Below are positions 8,643-17,963 of a stretch of 64,000 nt of DNA, piece by piece (within the stretch, counting starts at the first letter, position 1; each line of letters opens with the position of its first letter). The notes beneath the pieces were generated by a model. That model was given only the letters and a program-made list of their open reading frames with translations. It had not been told where the DNA came from and made no database searches. Source of the stretch: an uncultured Pelagibacteraceae bacterium (GTDB lineage: Bacteria; Pseudomonadota; Alphaproteobacteria; Pelagibacterales; Pelagibacteraceae). The translations under genes and the position numbers were made by a program. The stretch covers positions 54,115 to 118,114 of the forward strand of contig CACFAI010000003.1 of NCBI GenBank assembly GCA_902564265.1, given 5' to 3'.

Positions 8643-9458
8643 ATGACTTCAAATTTAGACGAAAAAGGATTTAGATCAATTGTTGAGAAATACGATGTGT
8701 TCTTTATAGATATTTGGGGAGTTTTACACAACGGCATAAATCTATTTCAAAATTCGGTTGAAGTTCTTGAAAAGTTAGAAAAAAATAAAAAGCAATATGT
8801 ATTGCTAACGAACGCACCAAGACCAAATCTTACTGTAATGAAATATTTAAAAAAAATGGGTTTAGATGAAAAAAAAGCTAACCAAGTTTATACATCTGGC
8901 CAAGCTGCTTTAGATCAACTCAAAATTATGAACTCTAAAAGCTTTTTTCACATAGGCCCGCCAAGAGATTTTGATTTATTCAAAACATTTGAAAATCAAA
9001 AAGTTGAAAAAATAGACAGCTGCGATTTTTTATTATGCACTGGATTATTTGATGAATATCAAACAGATTTAAAATTTTATGAAAAATTACTTCTAGATCA
9101 TATCGAAAAAAAAATGATCTGCACCAATCCAGACCTTATTGTTTATCGAGGTGAAAAAAGGGAATTTTGTGCAGGTACAGTTGCAAAAATTTTTGAAAAG
9201 TTAGGTGGTAAAGTTAAATATTTTGGCAAACCTTATCCAGAAGTCTATGAAAAAGCATTTAACAAACTTAGAGGCAAAAAAGTGATTTGTATAGGTGATA
9301 ATCTAAATACTGATATCAAAGGTGCGAATATACAAAATTTTGACTCTCTTCTAATAAATAATGGAATTCATAAAAGTGAAATAAGTAATGGTATTAAAGA
9401 ATTAATAAAAAAGTATAATGTTAATGTTAATTATACTCAAACAGAGCTTAAATGGTAA
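8643..9458 (+). CDS. HAD-superfamily class IIA phosphatase (NagD/TIGR01459-like)
   Basis: The 271-residue protein has the HAD motif DIWGV at residues 23-27 with the nucleophile Asp, LLTNAPR near residue 55 (motif II), FGKPYPEVYEKAF (motif III Lys) and GDNLNTDIKGAN from residue 218 (motif IV). The cap position is that of class IIA, as in NagD, and the length fits the alphaproteobacterial TIGR01459 group. It probably dephosphorylates a small sugar phosphate or nucleotide. It overlaps ribF by 7 bases, which might hint at a flavin-related substrate such as FMN, but that is only inference from position. Confidence 0.85.
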   Translation: MTSNLDEKGFRSIVEKYDVFFIDIWGVLHNGINLFQNSVEVLEKLEKNKKQYVLLTNAPRPNLTVMKYLKKMGLDEKKANQVYTSGQAALDQLKIMNSKSFFHIGPPRDFDLFKTFENQKVEKIDSCDFLLCTGLFDEYQTDLKFYEKLLLDHIEKKMICTNPDLIVYRGEKREFCAGTVAKIFEKLGGKVKYFGKPYPEVYEKAFNKLRGKKVICIGDNLNTDIKGANIQNFDSLLINNGIHKSEISNGIKELIKKYNVNVNYTQTELKW

Positions 9459-10387
9459 ATAATTTTAAAATTTATAAAAACTTTAATTTGTCCAAAAAGG
9501 ACAAAGGGGCAATCATTTTAATCGGAAACTTTGATGGTCTTCATAGGGGGCATCAAAAACTATTTAATGAAGCAAAAAGTTTCAAAAAAAAATTTAAATT
9601 GAGAATGGGAGTAATTACTTTTGATCCAATACCAAAAATGTTTTTTAAAAAGCTTCGTAATTATAGACTTTCAATTTTTGATCAAAAAATTCAACTTTTA
9701 AAAAAAAATAATGTAGATTTTATTGTAAATCAAAAATTTGATATAAAATTTTCAAAAATAAGTTGTTACGATTTTATAAAAAAAATTTTATTTAATAAGG
9801 TTAAACCAAAATATATTTTTGTCTCAGACAATTTTAGATTTGGTTATAAACGGGCTGGCGATATAAAACTTCTTAAGTCATTGGAAAAAAATTTTGAATA
9901 CAAAATTATTAATCCATCTCCTCTTAAAAGTAAAAAATTTGTAATCTCATCGACCTTGATTAGAAAAAATCTTGAAAAAGGAAATTTAAAAAAAGTAAAA
10001 AAATTTTTAGGGAGGAATTGGTGCATAGAGGGCAGAGTTGAAAAAGGAAGACAGCTTGGTAAAAAAATTGGATTTCCTACATGCAATATTGATATAAAGA
10101 ATTATAAAATCCCAAAAATTGGTGTTTATGCGGTAAAAGTATCTTCTAAAAATAAAAGGAAATTAAAAGGCATTGCAAATATTGGATACAGACCAACATT
10201 TAATCAAAAAAAATTAGTTTTAGAAGTAAATATATTTAATTTTTCTGGAAATCTTTATAATAAAAATTTATCAATAGAATTTATAGGATTTATAAGAGGT
10301 GAGAAAAAATTTAATGGAGTACCTAATTTGAAAAAACAAATTAAAATGGATTGTAAAAAAGCAAAGGCAATATTATCGAATGAGTAA
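9452..10387 (+). CDS. ribF: Bifunctional riboflavin kinase / FAD synthetase
   Basis: This 311-residue protein has the adenylyltransferase motif GNFDGLHRGHQ at residues 25-35, SDNFRFGYKRAGD around 125, and ISSTLIR near 170. The C-terminal riboflavin kinase domain has GRQLGKKIGFPTCNI at about 195-209 and NIGYRPTF near 245. It makes FMN and then FAD from riboflavin and ATP. It starts inside the end of the HAD gene and overlaps ileS by 8 bases, a ribF-ileS-lspA arrangement common in proteobacteria. Confidence 0.95.
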   Translation: MVNNFKIYKNFNLSKKDKGAIILIGNFDGLHRGHQKLFNEAKSFKKKFKLRMGVITFDPIPKMFFKKLRNYRLSIFDQKIQLLKKNNVDFIVNQKFDIKFSKISCYDFIKKILFNKVKPKYIFVSDNFRFGYKRAGDIKLLKSLEKNFEYKIINPSPLKSKKFVISSTLIRKNLEKGNLKKVKKFLGRNWCIEGRVEKGRQLGKKIGFPTCNIDIKNYKIPKIGVYAVKVSSKNKRKLKGIANIGYRPTFNQKKLVLEVNIFNFSGNLYNKNLSIEFIGFIRGEKKFNGVPNLKKQIKMDCKKAKAILSNE

Positions 10388-13130
10388 AAGTTCTGTAAAT
10401 CTTCCGAAGACATCATTTTCAATGAGAGCAAATCTTCCTCTTAAAGAACCTGACCTTATCGACTATTGGAACAAAATCTCTCTTTATAAAAAGCTTCGTG
10501 ATAATAGCAAAGGAAATGAAAAATTTGTTTTGCATGATGGTCCCCCATATGCAAACGGAAACATACATATGGGAACTGCTTTAAATAAAATTTTAAAAGA
10601 TATTGTCACAAAGTTTCATCAGATGAATGGAAAAGACTCTGTTTATGTTCCAGGATGGGATTGTCATGGTTTACCAATTGAATGGAAAATCGAAGAACAA
10701 TATAAAAAGAATAAAAAAAATAAGAACGATGTCCCAATAGTTGAATTTAGAAAAGAATGCAGAGATTTTGCAAATAAATGGATCGATGTTCATAAAAAAC
10801 AGTTTCAAAGACTAGGCGTTATAGGAGATTGGAAAGATTATTACTCAACTATGAGCTTTAAAGCTGAAGCTCAAATAGTTAGAGAGTTAGCAAAGTTTCT
10901 AAAAGAAGGTAGTTTGTACAAAGGCTATAAACCTGTCTTATGGTCCACCGTTGAAAAAACTGCTTTAGCAGATGCCGAAGTAGAGTACATGGATCATATT
11001 TCTGATACTATTTATACTTCATTTCCAATTAATAAAACCTCAAATAAAAGCCTTGAGGGTTGTGAAATTATTATTTGGACTACAACTCCCTGGACTATAC
11101 CAGCAAACAAGGCACTAGCTTATAATAAAAAAATTAGCTACCAAATAATTAAGATTGAAGATCAGGGTGATTTTAAAAATAGAAAAATTGTTATCGCTTC
11201 TGATTTACTAGAGCAAGTTTTGAAAGAATGTGAGATAAAAAAGTTTGAGAAACTTCAAAAAATATCAGGTAAAGAATTTGAAAATGTAGTCTGTATTCAC
11301 CCTTTAGAAAAAGAGGGTTACACCTATGATATTCCCATGTTAGAGGCAAGCTTTGTTACAACTGAGCAGGGTTCAGGAATAGTTCATTGTGCACCAAGTC
11401 ATGGACCTGACGATTTTAACTTATGTATAAACAATGGAATTCAGGCAGTTGAAACAGTAGATGATGACGGAAAATATACAAACAATATTTTAAATTATGA
11501 GGGAATACATGTTTTTAAAGCAAATCCAATTGTAATTGAAAGTCTAAAAAAAAATAAAAGATTACTTTCTAATGGAAAGTTGAACCATACTTACCCACAT
11601 TCTTGGAGGTCGAAGGCGCCATTAATTCACAGAGCAACACCTCAATGGTTTATATCTATGGAAAGTCATGGACTTAGAAAAAAAGCTTTAATTGCAATTG
11701 ATAAAACTGAATTTTATCCTAACAAAGGTAAAGATAGACTTAAATCGATGATAGAAACTAGACCAGATTGGTGTGTATCACGACAGAGGGTTTGGGGAGT
11801 TCCACTGCCCATATTTATCTCTAAAAAAGATAAGAAAGTTTTAGTTGATAAGGAAGTTTTTGAAAACATTGCTAAAATTTTTGAGAAAGAAGGTTCAGAT
11901 TGCTGGTTTGAAAACAACAAACAAAAGTTTCTTGGAAAAAAGTATAATGAAAATGATTTTTACCAGACCACTGATATAGTTGAGGTCTGGTTTGATAGTG
12001 GTTCTACCCACTCTTTCGTTTTAGAGCAAAGAGATGATTTAAAATGGCCAGCATCTCTATATCTCGAAGGTTCTGATCAACATAGAGGCTGGTTCCACTC
12101 ATCTCTCTTAGAGTCTTGTGGTACGAGAGGTGAAGCACCTTTCGAAGCTATTTTATCACACGGTTTCGTTGTAGATGGAAAAGGTTTAAAAATGTCAAAA
12201 TCGCTAGGGAACGTAATTTCTCCAGAAGAAATTTTAAAAAAATATGGTGCAGATATTTTAAGGATCTGGGTAGCTGCATCAAATTATGCCGAGGACCTGA
12301 GGATAGATCATAAAATCTTAGAACAACATGCAGATGCCTATAGAAAACTTAGAAATACATTCAGATATTTGTTAGGTAACTTAAACGATGAATTGAAAGA
12401 AATTGATTTGGAAAAAATCAAATTTGATACACTACCGGAACTTGAACAATTGATGCTTCATAAATTATATAATTTGAATGAAAGCTTTATGAAACATTTT
12501 AACTCTTACAACATCCATTTAATTTATAAAGATTTACTTAATTTTTGTACTGTTGATCTCTCATCATTTTATTTTGATATTAGAAAAGATACTTTGTATT
12601 GCGATGAAAAAAATTCCAAGAAAAGAAAAGACTGCCAATTATTACTTAATATAATTCTGGATAGTTTATTAAAGTGGTTCGCGCCAATACTATCATTTAC
12701 TACAGAGGAAATATTTAAGTTAGTAAATAAAGATGATAGTGAAAAAAGTATTCACTTAAAAAAATTTAATAAATTTCCAAAGATATGGAATAATCCTGAT
12801 CTAGAACAAAATTGGAAAAAGATAGTTGATATTAGAAATGAGGCAAACTCAAGCATTGAAGCCATGAGAGCTGAAAAAATTATAGGGTCTAGTTTAGAAG
12901 CAAACATAGAAATAGAATTAGATGAGGAAACTTATAATTTAGGAAAAAATTATGATTTTTCTGAAATATGCATTACTTCATCAGCAAAAATAGTTAATAC
13001 AAAAAAAAAAGAAATTTCAATTAAGGTAAACACTGTCAAAGCAGAGGGACAAAAATGTCCAGTCTGTTGGAAAATAAATAAAAATGGATGTGAAAGAAAT
13101 TCATGTTCTAATAAGAATAAAAGTGTATAA
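10380..13130 (+). CDS. ileS: Isoleucyl-tRNA synthetase
   Basis: This 916-residue class I synthetase has PPYANGNIH at residues 55-63 running into HMGT, a variant of HIGH with Thr at the fourth position. WTTTPWTIPANKALA marks the editing domain, and LKMSKSLGN at about 602-610 is the KMSKS loop. The C-terminal end has CPVC and two further cysteines (CERNSC), a zinc-binding knuckle. It charges tRNA-Ile in the cytosol. It is flanked by ribF and lspA with overlaps on both sides. Confidence 0.97.
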   Translation: MSKSSVNLPKTSFSMRANLPLKEPDLIDYWNKISLYKKLRDNSKGNEKFVLHDGPPYANGNIHMGTALNKILKDIVTKFHQMNGKDSVYVPGWDCHGLPIEWKIEEQYKKNKKNKNDVPIVEFRKECRDFANKWIDVHKKQFQRLGVIGDWKDYYSTMSFKAEAQIVRELAKFLKEGSLYKGYKPVLWSTVEKTALADAEVEYMDHISDTIYTSFPINKTSNKSLEGCEIIIWTTTPWTIPANKALAYNKKISYQIIKIEDQGDFKNRKIVIASDLLEQVLKECEIKKFEKLQKISGKEFENVVCIHPLEKEGYTYDIPMLEASFVTTEQGSGIVHCAPSHGPDDFNLCINNGIQAVETVDDDGKYTNNILNYEGIHVFKANPIVIESLKKNKRLLSNGKLNHTYPHSWRSKAPLIHRATPQWFISMESHGLRKKALIAIDKTEFYPNKGKDRLKSMIETRPDWCVSRQRVWGVPLPIFISKKDKKVLVDKEVFENIAKIFEKEGSDCWFENNKQKFLGKKYNENDFYQTTDIVEVWFDSGSTHSFVLEQRDDLKWPASLYLEGSDQHRGWFHSSLLESCGTRGEAPFEAILSHGFVVDGKGLKMSKSLGNVISPEEILKKYGADILRIWVAASNYAEDLRIDHKILEQHADAYRKLRNTFRYLLGNLNDELKEIDLEKIKFDTLPELEQLMLHKLYNLNESFMKHFNSYNIHLIYKDLLNFCTVDLSSFYFDIRKDTLYCDEKNSKKRKDCQLLLNIILDSLLKWFAPILSFTTEEIFKLVNKDDSEKSIHLKKFNKFPKIWNNPDLEQNWKKIVDIRNEANSSIEAMRAEKIIGSSLEANIEIELDEETYNLGKNYDFSEICITSSAKIVNTKKKEISIKVNTVKAEGQKCPVCWKINKNGCERNSCSNKNKSV

Positions 13131-13599
13131 ATTTTTAATTAACTCCGTATTTGTTTTAATTCTTTTTTGCATAGACAGATTTTCTAAAATTTATGTAATT
13201 GAAATTGCAGAAAAAACTAACGTTTCAGAAATATATTTAACTTCATTTTTAAACTCATATTTAGTTTGGAACACAGGAATTGCATTTGGATTATTTTCTC
13301 TTTCAAATGAATTCACTTACAATTTATTTACGACAATTATCGTACTAATAAACTTAATAATTATTTATTTGATAATATATATTAAAGATTTTAGAAAATA
13401 TTTTTTTTTATTAATTCTTGGAGGGTCTTTTGGAAATCTTTTCGATAGACTTTACTATAAATCGGTGCCAGATTTTATTGATTTTCATATAGGTAATTTC
13501 CACTGGTTTATTTTTAATATTGCTGATATCTTTATAACTGTGGGTGTAGTTTGCCTTATTTTAGCTGAACTATTGTATAAAAAAGAAGTCAATGAATAA
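13084..13599 (+). CDS. lspA: Lipoprotein signal peptidase (signal peptidase II)
   Basis: Four transmembrane helices and the family motifs are present: VWNTGIAFGLFS near residue 61, GNLFDR at 117-122 and NIADIFI at 145-151, giving the two catalytic aspartates D121 and D148. It cleaves prolipoprotein signal peptides ahead of the lipidated Cys. With the start at 13084 it overlaps ileS by 47 bases. A GTG at 13123, which overlaps ileS by only 8 bases and gives a shorter N-terminus, is an equally plausible start. The next gene encodes a lipoprotein that is a likely substrate. Confidence 0.93.
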   Translation: MDVKEIHVLIRIKVYKFLINSVFVLILFCIDRFSKIYVIEIAEKTNVSEIYLTSFLNSYLVWNTGIAFGLFSLSNEFTYNLFTTIIVLINLIIIYLIIYIKDFRKYFFLLILGGSFGNLFDRLYYKSVPDFIDFHIGNFHWFIFNIADIFITVGVVCLILAELLYKKEVNE

Positions 13600-13900
13600 A
13601 TTTTTTTTGATAGTTTTATTATTTGCTCTTTGTTCATGTCAAGGAGTTAAAGATGCTTTAACTGGAAAGAAGTATGAAAGTAGCGATGAGTTTCTTGTGA
13701 TTAAAAAAAATCCTCTAGTCTTACCACCAAATTTTAATGATTTACCTACACCAAAGGATGTAGCTGATAACTCTCAAATTGAGAATATCGAAAATGAAAT
13801 AGAAGATCTTTTAAGTTCAATTAAAGATGACGAAGAGGTTTTAGAATCATCTTCCTCTGGCGACACAGAGGATTTTGTTTTAGAAAAAATCAAGGATTAA
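13592..13900 (+). CDS. BamF/DUF3035-like outer membrane lipoprotein
   Basis: The 102-residue protein has a lipobox ending LCSC, with Cys16 as the lipidated residue. Next comes DEFLVIKKNPLVLPPNFNDL at about residues 33-52, the 'PLxxPPxxxxLP' motif of DUF3035 proteins. An alphaproteobacterial lipoprotein of this kind has been described as BamF of the outer membrane beta-barrel assembly complex, sharing this motif with the BamC N-terminus. The acidic Ser/Glu-rich tail seems disordered. It overlaps lspA by 8 bases and its stop overlaps the pgi start. Confidence 0.75.
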   Translation: MNKFFLIVLLFALCSCQGVKDALTGKKYESSDEFLVIKKNPLVLPPNFNDLPTPKDVADNSQIENIENEIEDLLSSIKDDEEVLESSSSGDTEDFVLEKIKD

Positions 13901-15057
13901 TGTTTTCTAAAAAAATCAAGATATCTTGTTTTAATCTAAAAAAAAAAAATAAAAAAAATATAAGAGAACTCTTAATTGAAATTTTAAAAAAAAAAAAAAA
14001 TTATAGATTAATTGAGACTTTTTCAAATAAGTATCAGTATTCATATAACAAAAAAAAGATTTCTAAATTTAAAAAGTATAAAACAATAAGTATTTTTGGA
14101 TTAGGTGGTTCGTCTTTGTGCATAAAAGCTATTTATGATTTTTTAAAATTTAAGATTAGAAAAAAAGTCTATTTTTATGACAACCTGGATGTAGTGGTTC
14201 CAAAAATAGATAAAAAGAAAAATCTAGATATCGTTATTTCAAAATCAGGTTCAACTCTTGAGACAATTGTAAACCAGAATATCTTCTCAAATAGTAAAAA
14301 GTTGTTTATTACTGAAAATAAAAAAAGCTACTTGATGGATTTAGCTTTAAAATTAAAATCAGAAATTATTGAACATCGAAATTTTGTTGGAGGGCGATAC
14401 TCAGCTTTATCTGAAGTTGGAATGTTGCCAGCTGAACTCTTTGGACTAAAAAAAGATAAATTCAAAAAGTTTGATAATTTGATAAAAAATAGAGATTTTA
14501 TGAATACACTTATTTATAACGTAGATATGATGCACAAGTTTTATTCATTAGGAAAAACTAACTCTGTATTGCTCAATTTTGATAAGAGTTTAATAAGCTT
14601 ACTTGAGTGGTATCAGCAATTATTATCAGAGAGTTTAGGTAAAAATAGGAAAGGTTTTTTTCCAATCATTTCAAACTTACCTAAAGATAACCATAGCTTA
14701 ATGCAGCTTTATTTAGATGGAAATAGAAATAATTTTTTTACAATATTTGATACCGTAGGTCACAAGACACCAAAAATTAAGAATAAGAATTTACTGTCAG
14801 GTTATAATTTTTTAAATAATCAGAGTGTTAAATCCGTCATGATTGCGCAGAAGAATTCATTAAAAAAAGTTTTAAAAAAACAAAACTTAAAGTTTAGAAA
14901 TTTTGAAATATTGAATAAAGATGAGGAGAGTTTGGGAATAATTTTTACTTACTTAATGCTTGAAACAATGTTATTAGGGAAATTGATGAAAATAAACCCA
15001 TTCAATCAGCCAGCAGTTGAATCGATTAAAAAAGAGACAAAAAGAATACTTAGTTAG
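13900..15057 (+). CDS. pgi: Glucose-6-phosphate isomerase, short form
   Basis: The 385-residue protein has GLGGSSLC at about 67-74, ISKSGSTLET near 114, GRYSALSEVG near 166, the catalytic-Glu segment WYQQLLSESLGKNRKG near 240, DNHSLMQLYLDG and NPFNQPAVE close to the C-terminus. It interconverts glucose-6-P and fructose-6-P. It is much shorter than the roughly 550-residue E. coli form. The N-terminal third is Lys-rich and encoded by A runs of 12 (13938-13949) and 15 (13986-14000). Despite these the reading frame is intact. It converges on and overlaps rsmD by 8 bases. Confidence 0.9.
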   Translation: MFSKKIKISCFNLKKKNKKNIRELLIEILKKKKNYRLIETFSNKYQYSYNKKKISKFKKYKTISIFGLGGSSLCIKAIYDFLKFKIRKKVYFYDNLDVVVPKIDKKKNLDIVISKSGSTLETIVNQNIFSNSKKLFITENKKSYLMDLALKLKSEIIEHRNFVGGRYSALSEVGMLPAELFGLKKDKFKKFDNLIKNRDFMNTLIYNVDMMHKFYSLGKTNSVLLNFDKSLISLLEWYQQLLSESLGKNRKGFFPIISNLPKDNHSLMQLYLDGNRNNFFTIFDTVGHKTPKIKNKNLLSGYNFLNNQSVKSVMIAQKNSLKKVLKKQNLKFRNFEILNKDEESLGIIFTYLMLETMLLGKLMKINPFNQPAVESIKKETKRILS

Positions 15058-15619
15058 ATTTTTTCCCAAAAACAAAAGTTGATAAACCATAACTTTTTTT
15101 ATCAATTACTCTAAATTTTTTCGGGTACCTATCTAAATCACCTTTTTTCCTATGAATAATAATTATACCATTTTCTTCCAAGATATTCACTTCAATAATA
15201 TTTTTAATCAATAATTCAATTTTTTTTTCTTTATAAGGTGGATCACAAAAAATTATATGAAATTTTTGATCCATTTTAAAAGTATTGCTATCTATTTTAA
15301 ATGCATCAATATCTATTACTTTTGATTTGTTTTGGTATTTAAGGTTTGAAATATTTTTTTTTAAAATTTCTAAAACCGGAGGATAGTTTTCAAGAAAAAA
15401 TACCGATTTTGAACCTCTAGAGATACACTCTAATCCAAATGAGCCTATTCCTGAAAATAGATCTAAAACTTTACTTTCTTTAAGATAAAAATTTATAAAA
15501 TTAGCATGAGTTAAAATATTAAAGATAGACTCTTTAGCCATATCTTTTAAAGGCCTAGTTGTTTTATCGCTGGGCATAATTAGTTTTTTCCCTTTATTTG
15601 AGCCTGAAATTATTCTCAT
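15050..15619 (-). CDS. rsmD: 16S rRNA (guanine-966-N2)-methyltransferase
   Basis: The 189-residue protein starts MRIISGSNKGKKL and continues TRPLKDMAKESIFNIL, both typical of RsmD. The SAM-binding loop is VLDLFSGIGSFGLE at residues 51-64 and the catalytic motif is CDPPY at 125-129. It methylates G966 in the small-subunit rRNA. It overlaps purD by 4 bases (ATGA type), so the pair is co-translated. Confidence 0.93.
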   Translation of the reverse strand: MRIISGSNKGKKLIMPSDKTTRPLKDMAKESIFNILTHANFINFYLKESKVLDLFSGIGSFGLECISRGSKSVFFLENYPPVLEILKKNISNLKYQNKSKVIDIDAFKIDSNTFKMDQKFHIIFCDPPYKEKKIELLIKNIIEVNILEENGIIIIHRKKGDLDRYPKKFRVIDKKSYGLSTFVFGKKSN

Positions 15620-16881
15620 AATTTAATAACTTTATGACCGATATCTCTTCTAAAATAACCGTTCTTCCAATTTAATTTTTTAATTAAATTCATTACTTCG
15701 ACTCTGCATGCCAAAAAATCATCTGAGGTTGAAACAAAGTTTAGTACTCTTCCACCATTAGAAAAAATACCTTCTTCTGTTTTTAGTGTACCTGCATGAA
15801 AAATATTTTGGTTTTCAAGCGGTTTAAGTTGTTCTAAGTCTTGAATTTCAATATTGTTCTCAAATTTTTCTGGGTATCCATTTGAACACAAAACAACACA
15901 AATACTTTTAGATTCTGAAAAATTAATTTTCAATTTATTTAATGTGCCGTCACAGCATGATGTTAATATATCCATTAAATCTGTTTTAAGAATAGGCAAG
16001 ATTGTTTGACACTCAGGGTCTCCCATTCTCACATTAAATTCTATTAAAAAGGGTTCACCGTTTTTGATCATGAGGCCAATGTATAGAAAACCTTTATAGT
16101 CTCCACCATGCTCACTAATTGCATTTAAAGTAGGCTCAATTATTTTTGTTTTGATTTTAAATTCCAGATGATCATTTAGAAGTCTTGATGGTGAATAACA
16201 ACCCATACCCCCTGTATTCTTGCCTGTATCACCTTCACCAACTCTTTTGTGGTCTTGAGCTGAACCAAAAAATTTGTAATTCTTACCATCAGTCACTATG
16301 AAATAGCTCATTTCCTCCCCATCTAAAAACTCCTCAACTAAAATTTGTTCAGCAATACCAAATTTTCCATTAAAAATTTCCTCAGAAGCCATTTTTGCAT
16401 CATTGAAATTTTTACATATATAAACACCTTTTCCTGATGCTAAACCATCAGCCTTTATGACAATTGGAAAAAGACTATTTTTTAAAAAGTGCAATGTTTC
16501 ATTCAAACTCTCATAAATTTTGAACCTTGATGTAGGAATGTTGTTTCTTTGACAAATTTTTTTGGTAAAAATTTTTGAACCCTCGAGTTTTGATGATATT
16601 TTATCTGGACCAAAAACTCTTATCGGTTTTCCCTTAAAATAATCAACAATCCCGTTTACCAAAGGTTTTTCTGGTCCAACCACTAAAAAATTGACTTCTT
16701 TTTTTATGCAATATTTTTCTAGTTCGGAAAAATCATTAGGATCTAAATTGACATTCTGAGCAATAAAACTAGTGCCCGCATTCCCAGGGAAGCAAAAAAT
16801 TTTTGACACTTTTTTCGATTTACTAAGTGTATGGCAAATTGCATGCTCTCTACCACCACTTCCAATAATTCCTACATTCAT
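15616..16881 (-). CDS. purD: Phosphoribosylamine-glycine ligase (GAR synthetase)
   Basis: The 421-residue protein begins MNVGIIGSGGREHA, the PurD N-terminal signature. IVIKADGLASGKGVYI is the ATP-grasp segment, and EFNVRMGDPECQ carries the metal-binding residues of the active site. It joins 5-phosphoribosylamine and glycine in the second step of purine synthesis. It is transcribed with rsmD. The gene on the other strand starts 26 bases upstream. Confidence 0.97.
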   Translation of the reverse strand: MNVGIIGSGGREHAICHTLSKSKKVSKIFCFPGNAGTSFIAQNVNLDPNDFSELEKYCIKKEVNFLVVGPEKPLVNGIVDYFKGKPIRVFGPDKISSKLEGSKIFTKKICQRNNIPTSRFKIYESLNETLHFLKNSLFPIVIKADGLASGKGVYICKNFNDAKMASEEIFNGKFGIAEQILVEEFLDGEEMSYFIVTDGKNYKFFGSAQDHKRVGEGDTGKNTGGMGCYSPSRLLNDHLEFKIKTKIIEPTLNAISEHGGDYKGFLYIGLMIKNGEPFLIEFNVRMGDPECQTILPILKTDLMDILTSCCDGTLNKLKINFSESKSICVVLCSNGYPEKFENNIEIQDLEQLKPLENQNIFHAGTLKTEEGIFSNGGRVLNFVSTSDDFLACRVEVMNLIKKLNWKNGYFRRDIGHKVIKL

Positions 16882-16906
16882 CTATAGTGATCTTATAACT
16901 AAAAAA

Positions 16907-17101
16907 ATGAAAAATAAATTAGCTAAATTAAAATACTTGCCGAATAAATTTGAAATAATTGAACCAGGCGATCATGTAATTTGTGCAGTATCCAAGCAGA
17001 AAATATATCTGCAAAATCTCAATTATTGGAATGTTGAACTTCAAGAAGCTTATTTTTCTTACAAAGAAGCACAATTAAAAAGAGAAGATGAAAAAAATTG
17101 A
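16907..17101 (+). CDS. DUF2093 family protein
   Basis: The 64-residue protein starts MKNKLAKLKYLPNKFEIIEP and continues GDHVICAVSKQKIYLQNLNY, W, then VELQEAY. This is the pattern of the short alphaproteobacterial DUF2093 family, including the GDHV.CAV motif. The start at 16907 is chosen because a longer frame opening at 16772 would run through the start of purD on the other strand and has no family similarity there. The function is unknown. It stops 4 bases before the convergent lpxL gene. Confidence 0.85.
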   Translation: MKNKLAKLKYLPNKFEIIEPGDHVICAVSKQKIYLQNLNYWNVELQEAYFSYKEAQLKREDEKN

Positions 17102-17105
17102 CAAA

Positions 17106-17963
17106 TCATTTCCATCTATCATGGGACCATATCCATTGAGAAGGGTTTTTTCTGATTTTTTTCTCTAACCATTGATTTATTTTTAGACTGATTGAAGCCT
17201 CATCGGTATTCTCTCCAATAATTAACTGCTCATCAAAAGTGATCTTAAAATAAATTTTGTCATATCTTTCAATATGAACCGGCTGAATTTTACATTTAAA
17301 TTTTTTTACGAATTGTGCGGGGATAGTAGTCGTAAGTGCTGGATGATTAAAAAAATTTATTTTTTCACCCTCACTTACTCTTTGATCTATCATAATGGCA
17401 AGACTCGTACCTTGTTTGAAAAATCTTAAAGACTCTCTTACTCCATTAATTCCTTTTTTAATTTGATTTTTACAAATATATTTTTTACGAAGTGGTTCCA
17501 TTATTGAGTTAACCATTTTATTATTTAAAGGTCTATAAATTGCTGTTAAATTTATACCTGCTTTTTCGATAGCCATAGCCATCAACTCAAAGTTACTGAA
17601 ATGAGCTGAAACAAAAATAACTGGTTGTCCTTTCTTTATCTCATCTAACTTTTCGATATTTTCAATTTTAATGTATTTATCCAAATCACCTTTTCTAAAA
17701 TTAGCTATATAAGGATACTCTGATAAAATTCTTCCATAATTGCCCCACATTTCTTTTGAAATATTTTCTATTTTTTCTTTGGTTAAGGTTGTATCTAATT
17801 TAGCCAAATTATTTTTAATTATCGTTTTTGATCTAAAAAGGGGGCCAAACGTCTTTCCAAGTATACACCCAAACTCTGATGCAATTTTATATCCTAAAAG
17901 CTTAAATAAAATGAAAAGAATAATAATTAAAATATATTCAAAAAAATATCTTATAAACTTCAT
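17106..17963 (-). CDS. lpxL: Lipid A biosynthesis lauroyl/acyl acyltransferase (LpxL/HtrB family)
   Basis: This 285-residue protein has an N-terminal membrane anchor and SAHFSNFE at residues 119-126, the H-x4-E catalytic motif of LpxL/HtrB enzymes. It also has YRPLNN and a later MIDQRVSEGEKINFF typical of the family. It transfers a secondary acyl chain to Kdo-lipid A. It overlaps lpxK by 4 bases and is the last gene of the lipid A run. Whether it acts as LpxL or LpxM cannot be decided from sequence. Confidence 0.88.
   Translation of the reverse strand: MKFIRYFFEYILIIILFILFKLLGYKIASEFGCILGKTFGPLFRSKTIIKNNLAKLDTTLTKEKIENISKEMWGNYGRILSEYPYIANFRKGDLDKYIKIENIEKLDEIKKGQPVIFVSAHFSNFELMAMAIEKAGINLTAIYRPLNNKMVNSIMEPLRKKYICKNQIKKGINGVRESLRFFKQGTSLAIMIDQRVSEGEKINFFNHPALTTTIPAQFVKKFKCKIQPVHIERYDKIYFKITFDEQLIIGENTDEASISLKINQWLEKKIRKNPSQWIWSHDRWK

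Noticed and set aside
13938..14000. Frameshift in pgi caused by the A runs
   Set aside because: The frame continues unbroken into conserved PGI motifs, so the gene is intact as sequenced.
16772..16906. N-terminal extension of the DUF2093 gene
   Set aside because: It runs antisense through the start of purD and is not part of the family, which begins at 16907.
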